Source: Trichoplax sp. H2
Taxonomy: Eukaryota; Placozoa; Uniplacotomia; Trichoplacea
DNA: 64,000 nt
Direction of reading: 5' to 3'
Assembly (NCBI GenBank): GCA_003344405.1
Contig: NOWV01000038.1
Coordinates: 186,001-250,000 of the forward strand
Shown: positions 13,101 to 27,203 of the stretch, one piece after another
Numbering within the stretch: position 1 is the stretch's first letter
How the letters are laid out: the number at the start of each line of letters is the position of its first letter
Position numbers and translations under genes: made by a program
Notes under the pieces: generated by a model
Told to the model about the DNA's origin: nothing
Seen by the model: the letters and a program-made list of their open reading frames with translations, nothing else
The model's database searches: none

Positions 13101-14986
13101 TTTTACAGGTAAGCTAAAGGCTTCAGAAATACTATTAGAAATCGATGGTATAATAACTGGAAAGTTGTAGCACAGCAAAAATAAAAATTAGCTTTTCGTT
13201 CATAATTGAAATAATATTATGCATCTAACAGGTAAAGCTTTCAATAGCGGTATTCAACGAGTCATCGGCGATGTCCAGATAGAGGTCAGAATACAGTTTT
13301 GATCATGGAAGATGATAGCATTTGTTTACTAACTTTATTGTATGTAGGACTTATGGATTCCTTACTTCACTGTAACTACCGATGTCACTGATTCTAAAAT
13401 GCGGATTCATACTCAAGGTTTGACCGGAATGTGATGTTTTCTTTTCTTTACATTATCTAATGTTATGGATGTAAATAACATCAATATGATTGTAAGGTTC
13501 CTTATGGCGTTACGTCCGTTCAAGTATGTCACTCTCTGGGTACTTACCTCCACTGTGTGATCCTACTGACGGTCACCTGCTGCTAGATGGAGGATACATC
13601 AACAATTTGCCAGGTATGAGTAAAACTTAATCTTTTATTTACTGTTAATTTATATTTGAAATTGCTAATCGTAATAGTGATTATACACCTATTATTCATC
13701 ATCATTAAAATCCCCTTTATTGAGGCACACTCGCTAAAAAGATTTTCGAGCTGTGTAAAGGCTAGGGGTATATTTCTTGCTGGCAGTGTTCTATATGCAG
13801 TGTATATGTATATAGCAACATTATAGTTCTACAATATTATTCATTTGCTGTACTACAAATGATTTATGTCTACTTGAATTATAGCGGATATCATGAAGTC
13901 CATGGGCGCACAAACAATCATTGCTGTGGATGTTGGAGCTAATTCTGGACCAACGGACCTTGATAACTATGGAGATTATCTTTCGGGGTGGTGGCTTTTG
14001 TGGAAAAAAATTAATCCCTTTTCTGAACCACCAAAAGTATAAACATTTGCGATTCGTTTAGAATGTTCATTTAGTGATTACTACTGTTAAAACGAAATAT
14101 TGCATTTACATCATTTATCAGATACTAAATTTAGCCGAAATACAATCACGCCTAGCCTATGTATCATGCGAACGACAACTGGAAGAAATTCGAAACTGTT
14201 CTGCTTACCGATATTTAAAACCTCCAGTACAAAGGTAGGTGCATAAAATGATTCGATAGAAAATGTTTATCATGGTCTGAAATAGTTCATCTTATCGATT
14301 ATTTAGATTTCTAATTTCTACTCTATTTATTTTACCAGATTTAAAACTCTACAGTTCAACAAATTTGATGAAATTGCGGTAATGAATAAAAATTAATTGA
14401 AACGATTGAAACTATATTGTATTTTCTTTCAATTTTAATGATGTATCATTTAATAATGAACTCTTTGAAATAGTACAGACATGTAAATATATTTATGTCA
14501 TCGTATTGTTATCATTTATACTTTACTCATCAGGAGGTAGGTTATGAATACGCGACAACAGTTTTTACTGGTTGGCAAGAAGGCAATCTGATGCCTAAAA
14601 GCATGCGATCTAAATATGATGATACTGATGGAACTACTACCCAGGTTGGGGAGGTAGGCTGTCAATATAACCGTCGTTATGGGCATGATTTGACTTTGAT
14701 AAGTTGATTTTTGTACTACACGACAAGAAATATTACACATAACCTTTACTCTATTTGTAATAATATTGAACATTAGGAATCGTTTGGACGAACTGTTGAT
14801 AGTCATAACTTTACGGATCTAGCTGAAATCGTTTCTCGCATACCACGGGTGGTACAAAATGAAGACGAAAAAGTAATAGATCATTACAAACTAAAAATAA
14901 TATCGAAAGATCCAAGCCTGCCGAAAAATTTAAATAAGCTAAGCCTGAGAATGGTAATGGACTTTATTATTATTTCAACTGCATAG
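4171..14986 (+). CDS. PNPLA6/PNPLA7-like: Neuropathy target esterase / patatin-like phospholipase 6/7, 39 exons
   Basis: Lysophospholipase/phospholipase B of the ER surface that degrades phosphatidylcholine. Exons (all GT-AG): 4171-4257, 5409-5490, 5794-5882, 6707-6780, 7224-7305, 7500-7558, 7714-7813, 8005-8064, 8174-8254, 8357-8418, 8635-8701, 8792-8872, 8973-9761, 9845-9922, 10024-10095, 10197-10330, 10403-10534, 10635-10758, 10841-10890, 10957-11093, 11171-11296, 11394-11457, 11631-11745, 11833-11886, 11976-12113, 12187-12234, 12353-12390 (tentative), 12534-12611, 12709-12752, 12869-12981, 13045-13108, 13232-13284, 13348-13417, 13497-13613, 13885-14036, 14122-14234, 14339-14378, 14534-14653, 14777-14986. 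Phases agree and give 1398 aa (human NTE about 1370). Residues 30-47 form a membrane helix followed by [13 protein letters not shown]. Cyclic-nucleotide-binding-like domains lie near 158-308, 571-700 and 700-815. The patatin domain starts near 1010 with SGGGAR, Ser1059 in GTSIG and Asp1179 in DGG, the catalytic dyad. An in-frame ATG at 4099 could add 24 residues. Confidence 0.93.
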
Positions 14987-15039
14987 AATCACTTATTTAA
15001 TTAGTAAAGAAATTTTATGATATTGTTCTACGTCAACTG

Positions 15040-15900
15040 GCTTGTTCTGATCTGTTATGAGCAGTTAGTACGTAGTAGTACGAGCATTTGTAGTACTATA
15101 TTACTCGACGTTATTAAATTACATCAATTTAAAAAGAATCTCTGATAAAATTAGTGACTGTAAACCAGCTTTATATCATTATATTATGACGAATCAATTG
15201 ACTTGTCATGTCTATTCTGAACAGTTAGTAACGAGTGGTTTATTCAATATCGAGTAATAGTATTACTTATGTCATACTCTTTAGCAAGACTAAATTACTT
15301 ACTAATTTGCTACTAATTTAGTCAGGATCTATTCTGAACAGTTAGTACCGAGTGATTTATTCAACGTAGAGTAGTTGCATTGCATACATCAAACCCTTTA
15401 GCAAGACTAAATTATTTACTGATTTGTTCTGATTTAAATCATAATCTATTCTGAATAGCTAGTAATGAGTGATTTTTTTTAATTTAGAGTAGGAGTATTG
15501 CATATATCAAACCCTTTAGCAAGACTAATTACTGACTAATTTGCTACTACTTTAATCATGATTTAATCTGAACAGTTAGTAACGAGTGATTTATTCAAAG
15601 TAGAATAGTAGTATTACATGTATCAAACCACTCATCGAGACTAAATGACTTACTAATTTACTACTAATTTAAATCATGATATATTCTGAATAGTTAGTAA
15701 TTTATTCAATGTAGAGTAACAGTATTGCATACGTATGTCCTACCCTTTGGCAGGATTAAATTATTTACTGATTTGCTATTCTGAACAGTTAACGATTTAT
15801 TCAATGTAGAGCAGTAGTATTGCATACATATGTCTTACCCTTTAGCAAGACTAAATTAATTCGTTATTTGCTGATTTGCTTCTAATTTAACTGTGATGTG
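15040..15900. repeat. Degenerate tandem array, period about 117 bp
   Basis: About seven imperfect units. Each holds CAGTTAGTAACGAGTGATTT-like sequence, a GTAGAGTAGTAGTATTGCAT-like part and a CCTTTAGCAAGACTAAATTA-like part. The CAGTTAGTA landmark falls near 15063, 15223, 15339, 15456, 15573, 15691 and 15786. The array starts about 50-60 bases after the NTE stop codon, so it may lie in the 3' UTR. It is non-coding. Confidence 0.8.
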
Positions 15901-17648
15901 CACATATCAATATAGAAAACGAAAACGAAAACAAAGAAGAAAAAGCTTCATAGGAGATAAATTTTCTTAAATGACTGAAAATAAATGTTTTACACACAAA
16001 TATTTTATGTTGATTAAATTATCGGGAATGTCCTAATTGAATGTTTTAGCCAATTGATTGAAAATTAAAGTAGCATTTCCAAATTTATTATTTGAATATT
16101 CATATGGAAATTACGACTATATACCTTTATGCAATATTGTACATTGTTTATTTAGTAAAATGATGGATATGGCATGCTTTGGCTGTAGCAATCAAGCTTT
16201 AATACTTACTTACGTGTTTGAGGTGGACTAATCTATTTCATGACGGATGATATCTGTTATGACTATCCGGCTTAAAATTGTTAATGTAATGTTACTTTTA
16301 TTTTGCGCTAGCCCATTGATTCCAGCCCTATAGAGATGGATTTGTACTAATTCACTATATTCAATAACAGACCGAACTATCAGATTGTATGTCACTAATC
16401 AAATTGAAACTAACTTTTCTACACCACTTTTCTCTCTGTATTAATGCATGTCAATGCTTTGAAAGAATTTATTTTCTCGCTAGATCTCTATCGTGTCAAT
16501 ATAAATAAAATAAATAAGCTACCCCTACCGATTCAGTGTCATGCTATTCTGGCTGTAGTGTAGATGTTTTTATTTGCAGTTTATCCATTCGTCCTTGCAG
16601 ATAGAACATCTAGTCGCAAGGTAGCATTGCGATCCACTGTGCAGATTCAATCGAAAGTCATTGTGCAATCCAATAATTTAATTACTTTGATTGTACAAAT
16701 GAACTTTCTACAACAGCCAAGGAACCGCTAAGTTTATCGTATCGTATTAGGGTTAGGGTTAGATAACTTCAGAGACGATAAAAGTAATGATATAATAATG
16801 AGCTCATTGCATTTTCCACTTCAATGCACTGCACCTATGTATATTATACAATATGTACCATAAGGTGTTTGCAGTAAATAATATTGTTGTAATACGGAAT
16901 GGATTAGAAGAGATTTTGATTTACAAAGTGATCCACCATGTTAGCAGTACTCAGCACTAATACTATGCAACTAAAGCAAGTCTAGTGGTCATACAAACGT
17001 TTTTGGTCATGGTTATCGGATGGATTGTTCAAGAGATGATTTGCAAGCCAGTTGTTGAGCTTTAAGAGAGTTTTTAATTTTAATTTTAGAGCATTGAAGA
17101 TACAAACAACACCACTGACATTGTCTAGAAGTCTGTTTGTAAGAAAAGGCAGCTTTTAAGTAGTCAATCCTCTTAAGATTTATTCTTATTGAACAGTAAA
17201 TCGTACAATTGATGATTAAGTAGAAGAAGACGGCAATCCTAGCATAGAGTCAAGGCTATGACCATGTACCGTAAAAGTGCTCCATCATTTTTACTTCAAG
17301 TATTGGGTATTCAAGGTGGTTGAGCATAAATCAAGCAAAGGCTATGTTAATAGAATGGAATAGCAACAGAAAGGCTAAGACAGCTTATTCATATACTTCA
17401 ATTAACATCCGATTGCAGTGTTCCATTAGTGTATTAATCTATCTTTGCCGAAAAGTAGCATTGCGAACAAATTAGCTTAAGATGTAGTTTGGTTACTAGA
17501 CTATTTGGAAGGGGTTGGATAAATAAATACCAAGTGGTTCGGTGAAGACTGTCATCAAGGCTATTCGAATGACACTTTATCCATGCCAGGAAAGGCTATT
17601 GCTATTTATCCCTTGTCAGCATTGGGCACAGGAATGATTGACTCCATA
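15901..17648. other. Intergenic stretch with a short telomere-like motif
   Basis: No gene recognised. Just after the array there is a GAAAAC-type purine run near 15920-15955. At 16747-16763 two and a half TTAGGG units occur, matching the metazoan telomere repeat; this is too short to claim more than chance or a small interstitial relic. The right end should contain the 3' UTR of the minus-strand MAPEG gene. Confidence 0.5.
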
Positions 17649-18149
17649 TTAATACTGTAAAAGAAACTCTAAGTTATATTTCTTGAGATGAGGTTCAGCA
17701 AAATGACGACCATATTGAAATAGATCAAATCCTTGATGCCTCTTGACAGCCAAAGCAACCATGCCAATAATGGAGAATAATAACATTAATTGTAAAGCTT
17801 TGACTGTGCTCATAAAACCTGGAATACGGTCTTCAACAGCTTTAATATAGCCATTGAAATAAGAACGACGACCATTGATATAGTAGATGCCAAGCAAGCC
17901 GCCCATGATAGGATGGAAAAAGAGCGAGCAAGTCCACAACACCACCAAAAAGATGCTAAAAAATTCCAAACTGTTTTGTTGCGCACGAGCATATCGTTCA
18001 AATTCTCCATTACCTGTCATCTTAGGATAGTCGACCTTGAGTCGACGGCGTGCTCCACCAACACGGCCAGCAAAGGTGGTTAGTTGGTAAGCTCCAATCA
18101 TGGAGACTGCGGAAGGAATAAGGATTGATTCCAAGGTGATGGCGGACAT
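17649..18149 (-). CDS. MAPEG family membrane protein (MGST2/FLAP/LTC4S-like), single exon
   Basis: Membrane-Associated Proteins in Eicosanoid and Glutathione metabolism are about 150-residue four-helix ER membrane enzymes or adaptors that conjugate glutathione to lipids or hydrophobic compounds. The frame opens at an ATG at 18203, but the ATG at 18149 (reading MSAITLES) matches the usual family start and gives 166 aa. Helix 1 is followed by the Arg-rich loop GARRRLKVDYP. The family signature is RAQQNSLEFF, which resembles the MGST2 motif RAQQNCVEFY. Next come GRRSYFNGY and RIPGF, then a last helix and a basic tail. There are no introns, unlike most neighbours, which fits a retrocopy or a naturally compact gene. 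The exact subfamily is unsure. The upstream region and the extra N-terminal codons lie in a tandem duplication. Confidence 0.85.
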   Translation of the reverse strand: MSAITLESILIPSAVSMIGAYQLTTFAGRVGGARRRLKVDYPKMTGNGEFERYARAQQNSLEFFSIFLVVLWTCSLFFHPIMGGLLGIYYINGRRSYFNGYIKAVEDRIPGFMSTVKALQLMLLFSIIGMVALAVKRHQGFDLFQYGRHFAEPHLKKYNLEFLLQY

Positions 18150-18858
18150 GATGGATTTCTTGCTGCTTGGGCTGGGCGTTAATGTTGTTGTCTTGATGTC
18201 CACAACGTACTACGCTAGGGTGACGTTAGTCGAACGTTTCCTATGCGACCGACGCCAGTGACGTTGAGTGCACAGATCTCGGGTACCGGTACGGTACCCA
18301 AGCGGTATGCGCAGTAGGACAGCTCGTCGACTTCCACTCGTACAGTATGACGTTTGCAAACGGTGACGCCGTACAGCCATCCCGGACGGACCGATTTCTT
18401 GCTGAGTCAGTATGGTATGTAGACCTGAGTTCAGTGTCAGTGCAGTTCAGTTCGGTTCGGTTCGGTTCGGTTCAACCGCTATGATCTCCTGTACTGTATA
18501 TTGCTATGCAACGTCACAAGGTGATGGATTCCTTGCTGCTTGGCAGGGCGTCAATGTTGTGGTGTTGAATTGTCCACAACGTACTACACTAGGGTGACGT
18601 TAGTCGAACGTTTCCTATGTGACCGACGCCAGTGACGTTGAGTGCACGGATCTTGGGTACCGGTACGGTACCCAAACGGTATGCGCAGTAGGACAGCTCG
18701 TCCACTTCCACTCGTACAGTATGACGTTTGCAAACGGTGACGCCGTACAGCCATCCCGGACGGACCAATTTCTTGCTGAATCAGTATGGTATGTAGACCT
18801 GAGTTCAGTTCGGTTCGGTTCAGACCGCTATCCTCTATATTGGTATGCAACGTCACCA
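18131..18858. repeat. Tandem duplication, period about 375 bp, over the MAPEG gene 5' end
   Basis: Copy A runs from about 18131 to 18517 and copy B from about 18518 to 18858. Shared landmarks are GATGGATTTCTTGCTGCTTGG-like sequence, GTCCACAACGTACTACxCTA, CGGTACCGTACCCAA-like palindromes, and AGTATGGTATGTAGACCTGA. Both end in GTTCGGTTCGG-type short repeats of different length (about 18446-18471 and 18807-18821). The copies differ by scattered substitutions and small indels. The unit carries the MAPEG promoter region and its first codons. Confidence 0.85.
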
Positions 18859-21282
18859 GCGATTTTGAGCGTGTTACGAGGGATGGATGGATGACCGGAC
18901 TCTCAATGTCGACCAAAGCCCTATGCAGGATTACCACTGTCATGGAGACTGGAGCTCGCATAGGGTTCGATAGTGGACAACTTTCCATCAATAAAAAGAA
19001 AGCCACCATCATGATACCTTGATCGATGGATAATATACTCTCTCTCTCTGTGGTCAATCATGGAGTATGATGTAGAGTACAGTAGAAGAAATCCAGTAAT
19101 AACGTGTCAAGAATATTCTTTTGCTCAGTGCACAACGATTGATTGTACTGTACTGTATACAGTAAGGGCCAGTTTCTGCCAGTCATCGACTACAAGCTCC
19201 AGCACCGCACTGCTATATGCAAGGGAAAATTCGCTTGGCTCACGCTTGTGCAGTGAGTGATACTGTACTTTTAACCACTGTATCATTGAAACAAAAAAAA
19301 TTGGACTAATTTGCCCTAGGGGAAGGAAATAGAGATTCATTTTTGCCCATTTGATCGATGATATTATCAAGTAAACAACAACATTGAGTGAGGACCAACA
19401 CAAGTCTAGTATAGAGTATGAATTTTCCTCTATCATCACTGTCATGATACGCAAAGCATTATCTGTGACTGGTATTCATCTAGTATTATAGCTCAAAATT
19501 ACTGTACTGTAGTCCGTCGGTGGAGATAGTTCGATGGTCGATTTTCGACAGCTTTTTAGTGCTGCCATAGACCTCAAAGAAGGCATTTTTTAACGTCTAT
19601 AATACTCTACTGTCTTAGAAGTTCCTGATATGGCTAAGGTTATGGTTAAGATTTCATTTGATGCAGTAAATAAAGTCACTTCGGTAGTGCTGCTATGGCC
19701 TGCTAAAGTAAACTCTGATTAAGGCAAGGCAAGGCGCAAGTGGTGTTCTCCTTGGTGACAGAATGTCCGTCCATCTGAGTGATGAAACGATGGCCTGTTC
19801 CGTTGATCCTTCCGAGTTCCGGCTGTAGCTTGCAAGATCGTGATCAACAGGCAGCAATATCGCGCCTAGGCATTAAACTGGAGACAAGTTGTCAAGTGGA
19901 ACTTTGGTGGCTATCATGGCATGGATATTAAGGATTAAAGCAAGGTAAAGCCATCATATTCTCTCTATACTATCAATCTACCATCGAGGAGGGAAAAAGG
20001 AACACAAGATAAAATTATTTTAAAATTGAATTCCTTTTTTGACAATGTATGGTAGTCATATTAATTGAATTGGTAGATAGTTTACAGTGTCATGTTGATC
20101 CCCCCAAAATGGATCCGATTTCAGCTGTTGTGCATTCTAATTAATTCAAATCGGCCGAGTTCAACCAAGTCTAGACATGGATAGATTCGTAGTCGATATG
20201 GCTTAGCTCATGATAGACTGTAGGCATAGTATCTACTAGAATAAGCACTACAAGAAGACTTAAAAATGACTCTTCTATGATGGCATTACTTACACTAGAC
20301 ATGGTAAAGATACAAGTAAAATAATCCATCGATTCATCAAACGATCAAATGCCCTAATATGAATGTTAGTTGGATTCTTGAATCAAGTAGACTTTGGGAG
20401 AAATTGCTACATCAAGTAGGAGATAATACTAATGGAATGAGATCATGCTTTATACACCTTTATTATGAACTTTTCCTCCTTAAATTAGAACAGTTGCAGT
20501 CTATCGTTGTTAGTCCAATTTGTCATCAAGTATTAGAAGTTTTTTGGCAGTTGATCATCCACATCTGGTTAAAATGATTGCATAACATCATGGCTCATCA
20601 ATGCAATTTTCAAGTAGAATTACAGTTGGACTAACCTACTCTTGCACTAGGCATTACACGTTTATTTTAATATCACTAATAGATACTTTTGGTCACTATT
20701 TTTCATGGCATGTTGTGACAATTTGAGAAACAAAGGATTCATTTTATACTATTGACTATCGACTAGGACAATATTAACTAGATAACGGTATGACAACCAT
20801 ATACGTAGTTAGAAATATACATAAAACACTTCTCATGATCAGCACATCAAAACTTTCATACTGTATTTAAAATATAAACAGAGAACCGATTGCAAAGCCT
20901 AAATTGAACAAGTCCATTTCCCCTTAATATTAACATTCTTATTCTTTATCTTGATGATGCAAAATCACAAACTACACTGCAAGAATTATAGTACTTGTTA
21001 TTCACTTTATAACACTACATCAAGGCTTGATTGATCCACAAGCCGAATAAATTGAGAATTATTTACTACGCCTACATGGAGTATTGATATTTCCCTAGTA
21101 GGCATGATCCAATCTTGATGCAATACCATTTTAACACCTGTATATGCTCTTCATTATCTTAATGATACAAACGATACTTTCATAATTACTTGTTACTAAC
21201 CGATTCCAATTTGTATTTTGAATCATGTATTAGATTTGAATAATCGTCTAAAATACCATACAGCGATGCACTGTAAATAGAA
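18859..21282. other. Intergenic stretch with an unexplained GC-richer segment
   Basis: No gene is recognised. A short CT run lies near 19036-19048 and a few GTACTGTAC words near 19140 and 19500. The segment 19725-19940 has higher GC and codon-like texture, with frames open over much of it on the minus strand. I found no domain there; it may be an old exon or relic. The rest is AT-rich with many stops. The right end should hold the promoter of the CDC7 gene. Confidence 0.45.
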
Positions 21283-23559
<2,277 letters not shown>

Positions 23560-24350
23560 ACGTTAAGACAATGTAACTATATCAGATAGCTTTGTTCACT
23601 ATTTAAGTTAAATTCAATATCGAAAGTAATTGTATTATATTGTAAATATTGAGAAATATGTTATTTCTCTTACCATGCTAAAGACAAAACACTACTGATG
23701 CGCCGTGTTATTGCTTTTGTGTACTCTACGTGTAAATATCCGCCTATATACTCGTATAAGCTCATGGATATTGAATGTTTCTAGTTCTATGCATTTGGAC
23801 CAATCAGAATAATCACATGTCTCATTAGCTTAAAAACCTAAGTAGGTGGTATTATATTATCTATGCCGCAGACTTTTCAAAATTATCTTTCCATTCATAT
23901 TGAAACAATTTCTAGAATCAACTTGTAAAATTTGTCGTGATTACATTCATAATATGTATAAATATATATATATATACAGTGTATCATACGTACTTAAGGT
24001 ACTTATCATTATTATACGTGTAAACATTCTATTTTGCTGTACAATATTAATTGATGTAATTGATTTGAACTTTCAAGTTTAATGTAATTTTTTTATAGCT
24101 CTTTTAATTATTAAACTGCTACAATCGATGAATACTTTAATGTGTTATACGAATATCATTATTTCTGAAGGAAAGTTGACGTACAGCATTTCCGACTCCG
24201 CGTTGTTTATTGACGTGATAAAAATAAATTAAAAGCAGAAACGCGAGCGTTATCATGTAAAAATTTCAACGTTTTTTAGCATAGGCATTCCACTTAAAGC
24301 GTATGTATATTAATTAAAAATATCGTTTCTTGAGGCCTTGCAATTTTAAC
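23560..24350. other. Intergenic stretch after CDC7
   Basis: AT-rich sequence without a recognisable gene. It probably includes the CDC7 3' UTR. A short (TA)n run lies near 23965-23980 and AATAAA-like words near 24225 could serve as a polyadenylation signal. Confidence 0.5.
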
Positions 24351-24354
24351 ATTA

Positions 24355-24600
24355 GTTGATTTTAGAGACCCATAATATTATACTGTTTAAAGTATTACAG
24401 AAAGTAGTTTTAATGCAGTGGACTTATATAGCATCATTTATTGTGCTAGTTTTGTTATTAAAGTTTATTAAAAATTCTATCTGCTCTCCAGGGATGTTTT
24501 AGGCTCAAGACCCAGTTTTGATAACTTTATTACTGTGGTATCCCTTCTAATTTTAAAATTTTATTAACTGACAAGTTACTTTACTACGGATACTGTATCA
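24355..24600 (-). pseudogene. Very degenerate relic of the HNH-type gene 3' end
   Basis: The order of short matches follows the 3' end of the intact gene at 27204-28409 and its flank. GAGACCCATAATATTATACT parallels the sequence near 27092, GCATCATTTATTGTGCT parallels that near 27162, and TGTGGTATCCCTTCTAATTTTAAAATT-type sequence parallels the codons near 27234-27262. It then continues through an ATTAACTGAC match. No open frame remains. This appears to be the oldest of three copies. Recognition is by eye and partial. Confidence 0.55.
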
Positions 24601-25560
24601 GAAATACCATATCCTACATTACAAAGATATATAGATGAAAATATCTAAGAATGATTGAACTGAATAATTCCTCCCCGATTTAAGAATTTAATTTAAGGAA
24701 TACAGAAGACCAAGTGCATTTGTTATAGTACTAATTCCACTGTTATCTCTCAGTAATGCAGGAATCTTGACAGTATCAAACAATTAAAGATTGATAGTAT
24801 TTCTAGTAATCTATGACAACATATGCAAAGTATCCGAATACAGCATACGTTCAAGATTTTTCACGTTACTGTCATGGTCAGTTTTTCGCTTTTTGATGAC
24901 ACGAAATACGCTGCTGTAAATTTACTTTTATTTACCTACTTTTCTTAAAATTAGTAAAATAAAATATTGCAATTGTCTTATTGAAGATAAATAATCTGGT
25001 AGGTAATAAAATAATTTTGATTAAACTTAAGCTAATTCGTAGAAGCGATGTTCCATAAAAAGATAACCCTAAATTAGGCAAGAGTGCATAAACAAGAAGG
25101 GATCGCGCTAACAAATTACTGAATACGACTAGCACATATGAACGCATCTAACTTATTATACTCGTACTTAATTATTAGCCTTAAGACAACCGCTTTGCTG
25201 ACTGTTTACCTTATTCTTCCTAGACTAAATTCATCTTTGGAATCACCACAGCTGGCGATTTACGCGTAAGTAACCGGACTCTTCTAACACATCTAATTGT
25301 ATTGTATTTATTTCTTACGCTGCTCGTTTACAACTTTTAGATCCATAGATTTATATCGCTACCTGTCAATGTCTATGTTTGAAGACAATATTACTCAGCT
25401 ACAATCGAGTCCAAGGCGCCTACTTTACGTGCGGCAGTTGTAATATCATCCATATATATAGTATATGAAATCATTTAATCTGTATAAGATATCTACTAGT
25501 ATGTTGCAAATGCTAACCACCCAGACATTGCTAAATACAGTCAAACCCTAATTCTACTGT
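24601..25560. other. Non-coding stretch inside the HNH island
   Basis: No domain seen on either strand. Short open frames (for example 24932-25147 minus) show no recognisable protein features. Confidence 0.45.
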
Positions 25561-26480
25561 TAAAATACGATATGTTACTCGACTATACTGTAGTAATTCT
25601 AATCGCCAATTCTATTGTAAATTACTGTTAGAATGAAGTGATTCATTCCCTTCTCAACTTATTATAAAAGACACTTACTGAATTATGAAATATAACAGTG
25701 GCAGTTCAGAACAATATGAAAATTAAAAGATTTAAAATCCACTTTAGATTAGAAGGTTTCTATTTACTCTACGTTAAAAATTAATCACTTTCTAAGTTAG
25801 CAACATTAGTAGTAGTAGTATTATATTGGTACTCTATGGTGTGATTGAATATTGCAAATTACTTTTAGCATCGACTTTGCGTTTCCTTTTCAATCTTAAC
25901 ATAAAAAATCACATGCTGAATTATGAGGTATATCAGCAGCAATTATGAAGGAGAATACGAGATTTAAATCTATTTTAGATTATAAGATTTGTATTAACTT
26001 CGTATAAGAACCAATCACTTTCCATGTTAACAACATTAGTAGTAGTATATCGGCATTTTACTGCGTAATTAAATATTGTAAATTACTTTTAGTATGAAGT
26101 TGTTCATTCTTTCTTAACTTACGATAAAACACTTACTGAATCACAAAGCATATCAGCGACAGTTATGAAGTAAAGTATGAAAACGGAAAGATATAAAATC
26201 TACTTTAGACTTGAGGGTTTTTATTTACTTCCTATTACAGTTAACTGCTTTCTTGATTAGCAATATTAGTAGTAATATTATATTGACATTCTGCTGTGTG
26301 ATTGAATATTATGAATTACTTTTAGCATGAGTCATTCATTTCCTTCTTAATTTATTATAAGAAACACTTCCTGACTTATAGAGTACATCAGCAGTAATTA
26401 TGAAGTAGAATATAAAAAATGAAAAGTAAAATTTAAAACCTACTTTGAACTAGAAGATTTCTTTTATTTAGACACTTGGT
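25560..26480. repeat. Tandem array of a 230-bp repeat, about four copies
   Basis: Landmark AAATTACTTTTAG or a close variant recurs near 25621, 25857, 26083 and 26309, a spacing of about 226-237 bases. Each unit also has ACACTTACTGAATTAT-like sequence, GCAGTTATGAAG-like sequence, ACTTTAGATTAGAAGG-like sequence and an ATTAGTAGTAGTA run. Divergence between units is considerable. One more copy in the same orientation lies at about 30140-30350, beyond the HNH gene. Confidence 0.8.
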
Positions 26481-26504
26481 AGTTGTTTTAGTCAGGTCTT
26501 AAAA

Positions 26505-27075
26505 TTTAAGTATTGGCTGATCTTTAAGACCTACAACATTATTTAAAAGTGCTACAAAAAGATAACTATAATCAGTGTCCTTATGCATCATCCATCATTC
26601 ATTGTACTTGCTTCCACTGGAAAGAAGCTGTCAGATATATCTTTGATAACTCTTTTTCTACAGTATTCGTCGATAAGTTTGAAATTTCATCTGATGACTC
26701 AGGATACTTTCGAACGAGTTCACCTAGATGATTGCGGAATGTCTTAAAATCTTGAACTTTCTCGTCATCTGCAGTGTAATTTTGAGCAACTTTCTCTCTA
26801 AAGGCTATAGCTTCTCTATATATCTACCTTTCCCAATGTGGTCTCTATCCAGTCACGAATAGTATCGAAGGAAGATTCTTCATTTAACTCTTTTTTCCAT
26901 CCACTTTTTTTCCATTTTCTTATTGCATAACTCACACAAAAACATCAGATTGCGAGTATCATTTTGTACTTGCACTGCGAATTCTTTTGTGGCTTAGACA
27001 AATATTTTGCTTATTTTATTACTTGGATTAGTATGTTTATCTCTTCTAAATGTTAGATTTAAAACGTTATAATTT
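26505..27075 (-). pseudogene. Broken partial copy of the HNH-type gene (C-terminal part)
   Basis: This stretch aligns with the intact gene's 3' flank and last third (about 27080-27630), so it is a tandem partial copy placed downstream of the intact gene. The nuclease core with a Cys-Glu-Leu-Cys-Asn motif is readable on the minus strand near 26930. The copy is disabled: an in-frame TAA replaces a Phe codon in the stretch matching KVFIFATK (near 26995), and small indels follow the CxxCN motif. The N-terminal two thirds are absent. No promoter is expected to be left. Confidence 0.85.
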
Positions 27076-27203
27076 AAACACTTGTTGATCTTCGAGATCC
27101 ACAATACGATATTATTTAAAAGTGCCAAAAAAGTTACTAGAATACAGAGTTCTTATGCAGCATCATTCATTGTACTGCCTTTTGCCGGAAGGAAACTGTG
27201 AGA

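Noticed and set aside
15040-15900. CRISPR-like array
   Set aside because: The units are long, degenerate and contiguous without unique spacers, in a eukaryotic context.
16747-16763. Interstitial telomere sequence
   Set aside because: Only two and a half TTAGGG units; too short to distinguish from chance.
18584-19057. 157-codon minus-strand open frame
   Set aside because: It mostly reads through the duplicated MAPEG upstream sequence and a GTTCGG run; no domain, and its composition is that of the repeat.
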